IMG/VR virus record: IMGVR_UViG_3300025732_000020
Span: 1-64,000 of that record
From: a virus
Length of the DNA: 64,000 bases
Direction: 5' to 3' (one strand)
Positions 61,405 to 64,000 of the stretch are shown piece by piece. How positions within the stretch are numbered: position 1 is the first letter of the stretch; the number at the start of each line of letters is the position of its first letter. The position numbers were made by a program, and so were the translations under genes. A model generated the notes under the pieces. That model saw nothing but the letters and a program-made list of their open reading frames with translations. It did not search any database and had not been told where the DNA came from.

Positions 61405-64000
61405 ATGGCAAATAAAAGAGACTTCGTAATCGGTTATGGCCTACGAGCTGATAAATCTGTAGGAGCCACAGATACTCTTACAGTTGATTATATTAATGAT
61501 AAGGTAGGTATTGGCACCTCTAGTCCTAGTGAAAGACTTCATGTTTCTGGTAATGCTCTTGTTACAGGAGACTTAACTGTAAACGGAACTATTAACTTCT
61601 CAACTTCGCAGATTTCTTCGATCGTCCAAGGTAATAGTTCTGTTTCAGTTGCTGATACCGGATCCAATGGGACAATAACTCTTACCACTGAGGGCGTGTC
61701 TAGACTAACAGTAAGTTCTGCGGGTACGGTCACAATGGGTGGCGGTATGAATCTAGGTGCTGAATTAAACTTCACTACGGCGAGTAATAAATACATAGAT
61801 TTTTATACCGATAATGATAGTGGGGTACTCTCTACTGCGTATCTTAGACTTGTTAATACCGCCTCTACGACCTTTCACAATGCCATTACAATGGCAAGAG
61901 GTGGAGCCGTTACTCTCTATCATAATAATGCTTCTAAACTCGCAACAACCTCCACTGGTGTTGATATTACCGGTGATCTAACAGTATCTGGCGGAGATAT
62001 TACAGCTGGTAACGTTGCAGCTTCGCTATTTGCTGGAAACACCACAACTAACATTACCATAGGTTCTGGACTGACCACAGGAACATTCACCGCGGGAGCA
62101 ACTGGTTCAACCGGAGCGGTGTCCCTCTTCCCAGCAACAGGCACTCAGAACATCACGTTTGGTGGAGCGACGACTGGAACGATTACTATTGGTTCTACTT
62201 CGGCCACTGCTGTTCAGTTACCAACAGGTAAAACTAAGATTGGTCAAACAACACTAGTACAAGGCGGTGCGGTAAGTATTACTTTGCCAACTTTAGCAGG
62301 TACTCTTGCTATTACATCAGAAATTTTATCTAGTTCTACTACATCAACTCAATCAGGATACTTTGGAGATATCTTTTTATATGATGACTCTACTCCATCG
62401 CATTATTTACAAGTAACTAATAGTGCAAACCTAACTGCTGCTAGATCATTAAGCATCAACGTTAATGATGCTAATAGAATTGTTTCACTTTCTGGAGATT
62501 TAACTGTATCTGCAGCAGCTACCGTATCTGGAACCAACACTGGAGATCAAACTATCACCTTAACTGGCGATGTTACTGGCAGTGGTACTGGTTCCTTTGC
62601 TGCTACTATTGGCAATAGCACAGTAACATTTGCTAAAATGCAAAACAGTTTAGCTACTGGATTATCTGTCATTGGCAGAAGTACCAATAGTGCTGGCGTT
62701 TTTGCTGAGATATCCGCTGGTTCAGATGGCCATGTTCTACGAAGATCTGGAACTACACTTGCATTTGGAACTTTAACGCTAGAAAACCTTCCTGATGCGT
62801 GGGTAAAACGTACAGTTAAAGCTTCAACAACTGCAGATTTAGCAGCAGCAAGTTCTACTACAACAACTTTAACTGGAACTTTAGTAGCATTCCCCGCTCA
62901 AGATGGAGTTACTATTTCTGTAGGGGATAGACTATTAGTTAAGAATCAAACTACTGCAGCACAAAATGGTATCTATACACTAACTACTGCTGGTGTTGCT
63001 GGAACTACAGCATGGGTATTGACACGAGCAACTGACGCTGACAATTCTGGCGAGTTAGCTGGAGCTACAGTTTCTGTTGACCAGGGAACTACTCAAGGTG
63101 GATTTATATATGATACTAATTTTAAGACTACAGATACATTAGGAACCACAGCTTGTAATTTTAGTCGTATTCTTGATACTGGAGCTGTATCAGGTGATGC
63201 TACAGTAGCAAATAGTGGTGCATTAACTATTGCTAATAATGCAGTAACTTTTGCTAAGATTCAGAACAGTGCTGCAGCTGGTTTATCTGTCATTGGTAGA
63301 AGTGCTAACTCTGCTGGAGTATTTGCAGAAATAAATGCTGGTACAGATGGTCACGTTTTAAGAAGGTCTGGTACTGCAATAGGTTTTGGAGAGATTGCGA
63401 CTGCAGGTATTGCTAACTCAGCTGTAACATTCGCTAAGATTCAGAACAGTGCTGCAGCTGGTTTATCCGTAATTGGCAGAAGTGCAAATAGTGCGGGAGT
63501 TTTTGCAGAGATTGCTGCAGGTACAGATGGCCATGTACTATATCGTGCATCTAGCACTTCGTTGACATTTGGACAATTACCAACTGCAAGTATTGCTGAT
63601 GATGCAATAACTTATGCCAAAATTCAAAACGTATCTGCAACAGATAGATTACTTGGAAGAAGTACTGCTGGTGCAGGTGTAGTTGAAGAAATTACATGTA
63701 CTGCTGCTGGCAGAGCACTTCTAGATGATGCTGATGCTGCCGCACAAAGAACTACTTTAGGATTAGGAACAATTGCTACACAAGCATCAAATAATGTTTC
63801 TATTACTGGTGGTTCTGTAACTGGTATTACTGATATAACTCTTGCTGATGGTGGAACTAATGCATCACTAACTGCAATTAATGGTGGTGTAGTATGGTCC
63901 AATGCTACACAACTCCAAATTAGTGCTGCAGGTTCTCCTGGACAATTCTTAAAATCCAATGGTGCTGCTGCTCCTGCATGGACAACTCTAGAGATGAGTG
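61405..64000 (+). CDS. Large tail fibre, N-terminal 865 residues (3' end outside window)
   Basis: Open from ATG 61405 to the window end. The N-terminus (ANKRDFVIGYGLRADKSVGA, GIGTSSPSERLHVSGNALVT) is the typical opening of large phage fibres. Further on are YFGDIFLYDDSTPSHYLQVT (shared with the 773-residue fibre), GTNTGDQTITLTGDVTGSGT, and a domain with VKNQTTAAQNGIYTLTTAG. Near the 3' side are four repeats of the type FAKIQNSAAAGLSVIGRSAN. All are common fibre modules. The C-terminal receptor or chaperone domain is not in view. Confidence 0.82.
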   Translation, partial: MANKRDFVIGYGLRADKSVGATDTLTVDYINDKVGIGTSSPSERLHVSGNALVTGDLTVNGTINFSTSQISSIVQGNSSVSVADTGSNGTITLTTEGVSRLTVSSAGTVTMGGGMNLGAELNFTTASNKYIDFYTDNDSGVLSTAYLRLVNTASTTFHNAITMARGGAVTLYHNNASKLATTSTGVDITGDLTVSGGDITAGNVAASLFAGNTTTNITIGSGLTTGTFTAGATGSTGAVSLFPATGTQNITFGGATTGTITIGSTSATAVQLPTGKTKIGQTTLVQGGAVSITLPTLAGTLAITSEILSSSTTSTQSGYFGDIFLYDDSTPSHYLQVTNSANLTAARSLSINVNDANRIVSLSGDLTVSAAATVSGTNTGDQTITLTGDVTGSGTGSFAATIGNSTVTFAKMQNSLATGLSVIGRSTNSAGVFAEISAGSDGHVLRRSGTTLAFGTLTLENLPDAWVKRTVKASTTADLAAASSTTTTLTGTLVAFPAQDGVTISVGDRLLVKNQTTAAQNGIYTLTTAGVAGTTAWVLTRATDADNSGELAGATVSVDQGTTQGGFIYDTNFKTTDTLGTTACNFSRILDTGAVSGDATVANSGALTIANNAVTFAKIQNSAAAGLSVIGRSANSAGVFAEINAGTDGHVLRRSGTAIGFGEIATAGIANSAVTFAKIQNSAAAGLSVIGRSANSAGVFAEIAAGTDGHVLYRASSTSLTFGQLPTASIADDAITYAKIQNVSATDRLLGRSTAGAGVVEEITCTAAGRALLDDADAAAQRTTLGLGTIATQASNNVSITGGSVTGITDITLADGGTNASLTAINGGVVWSNATQLQISAAGSPGQFLKSNGAAAPAWTTLEMS
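62630..63720 (+). repeat. Protein-level repeats in the last fibre gene
   Basis: Four copies of a unit starting F/YAKxQN and containing GLSVIGRS-like and AGVFAEI-like segments start near 62631, 63247, 63427 and 63610. Copies two and three are 180 bp apart and share a 35-nt identical run from 63253 and 63433. Such near-identical repeats allow recombination that changes fibre length. Confidence 0.75.

Noticed and set aside
59330-63959. Long frames on the - strand opposite the fibre genes
   Set aside because: Repetitive Thr/Ala/Gly codons give open antisense frames of Val/Ala/Pro-rich sequence; none has a start signal or a protein-like composition.

Overview
This window is part of the genome of a lytic cyanophage with a contractile tail. 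Host assignment rests on its photosynthesis and pigment genes. These are a psbA (D1) 3' part, two high-light-inducible (hli) genes, a plant-type ferredoxin (petF), a ferredoxin-dependent bilin reductase, speD, a GlcG/HbpS-like protein and a host-type SLH porin. Ten intact tRNA genes, mostly reading A-ending codons, lie among them. Together these suggest a marine or brackish Synechococcus-type host.

Layout. (1) 1-10.1 kb is the auxiliary-metabolism and tRNA region on the + strand. It is punctuated by rho-independent terminators, extended -10 promoters (TGRTATAAT) and a free-standing HNH endonuclease sitting between a broken and an intact tRNA-Val-like gene. (2) 10.1-14.3 kb carries a conserved phage protein with an apparent 1-nt frameshift, a metallophosphatase, and an 897-residue family A DNA polymerase. 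Its motifs and spacing resemble mitochondrial DNA polymerase gamma rather than T7 or Pol I. (3) 14.3-28.8 kb is a dense + strand array of more than 50 very small genes of unknown function. Most are joined by ATGA stop-start overlaps, and many share the junction GAAATGACTGA. The array contains paralogues, a terminator-promoter module present twice, and a GIY-YIG endonuclease. (4) 28.9-29.3 kb is an exported RlpA-like protein. (5) 29.4-39.1 kb (- strand) is a head/tail module with Mu-like logic: putative tail chaperones, sheath, GpI-like protease/scaffold, decoration protein, major capsid protein, gp36-like and gp37-like connectors, and a Dps-like ferritin. (6) 39.2-45.0 kb (+) holds fibre-like genes, a Cys-rich protein and a dCMP deaminase. 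(7) 45.0-52.0 kb (-) holds a beta-propeller protein, a coiled-coil fibre-like protein, a leucine-rich-repeat-like protein and a 1294-residue presumed virion protein. (8) 52.0-64 kb (+) holds a DUF935 portal, a probable tail tube and large repetitive fibre proteins. The last one runs off the window.

How the parts work together. Phage D1, Hli, ferredoxin and bilin reductase would sustain photochemistry and pigment metabolism during infection; phage ferredoxin could feed the bilin reductase. SpeD would supply polyamines. tRNAs would fit an AT-rich phage to its host. The structural blocks are arranged as divergent and convergent operons. The octamer GTTTAAAG lies 7-35 nt upstream of start codons at several operon starts on both strands and is my best candidate for a phage-specific (late) promoter element. 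No terminase, helicase/primase, RNA polymerase or integrase is visible here. No CRISPR array or insertion sequence was seen.

The least described items are the pol-gamma-like polymerase in a cyanophage with Mu-like structural genes, the cassette-like array of small genes with its shared stop-start junction, the GTTTAAAG element, and the HNH/tRNA-Val duplication. Assignments come from reading sequence and motifs; no database search was run.
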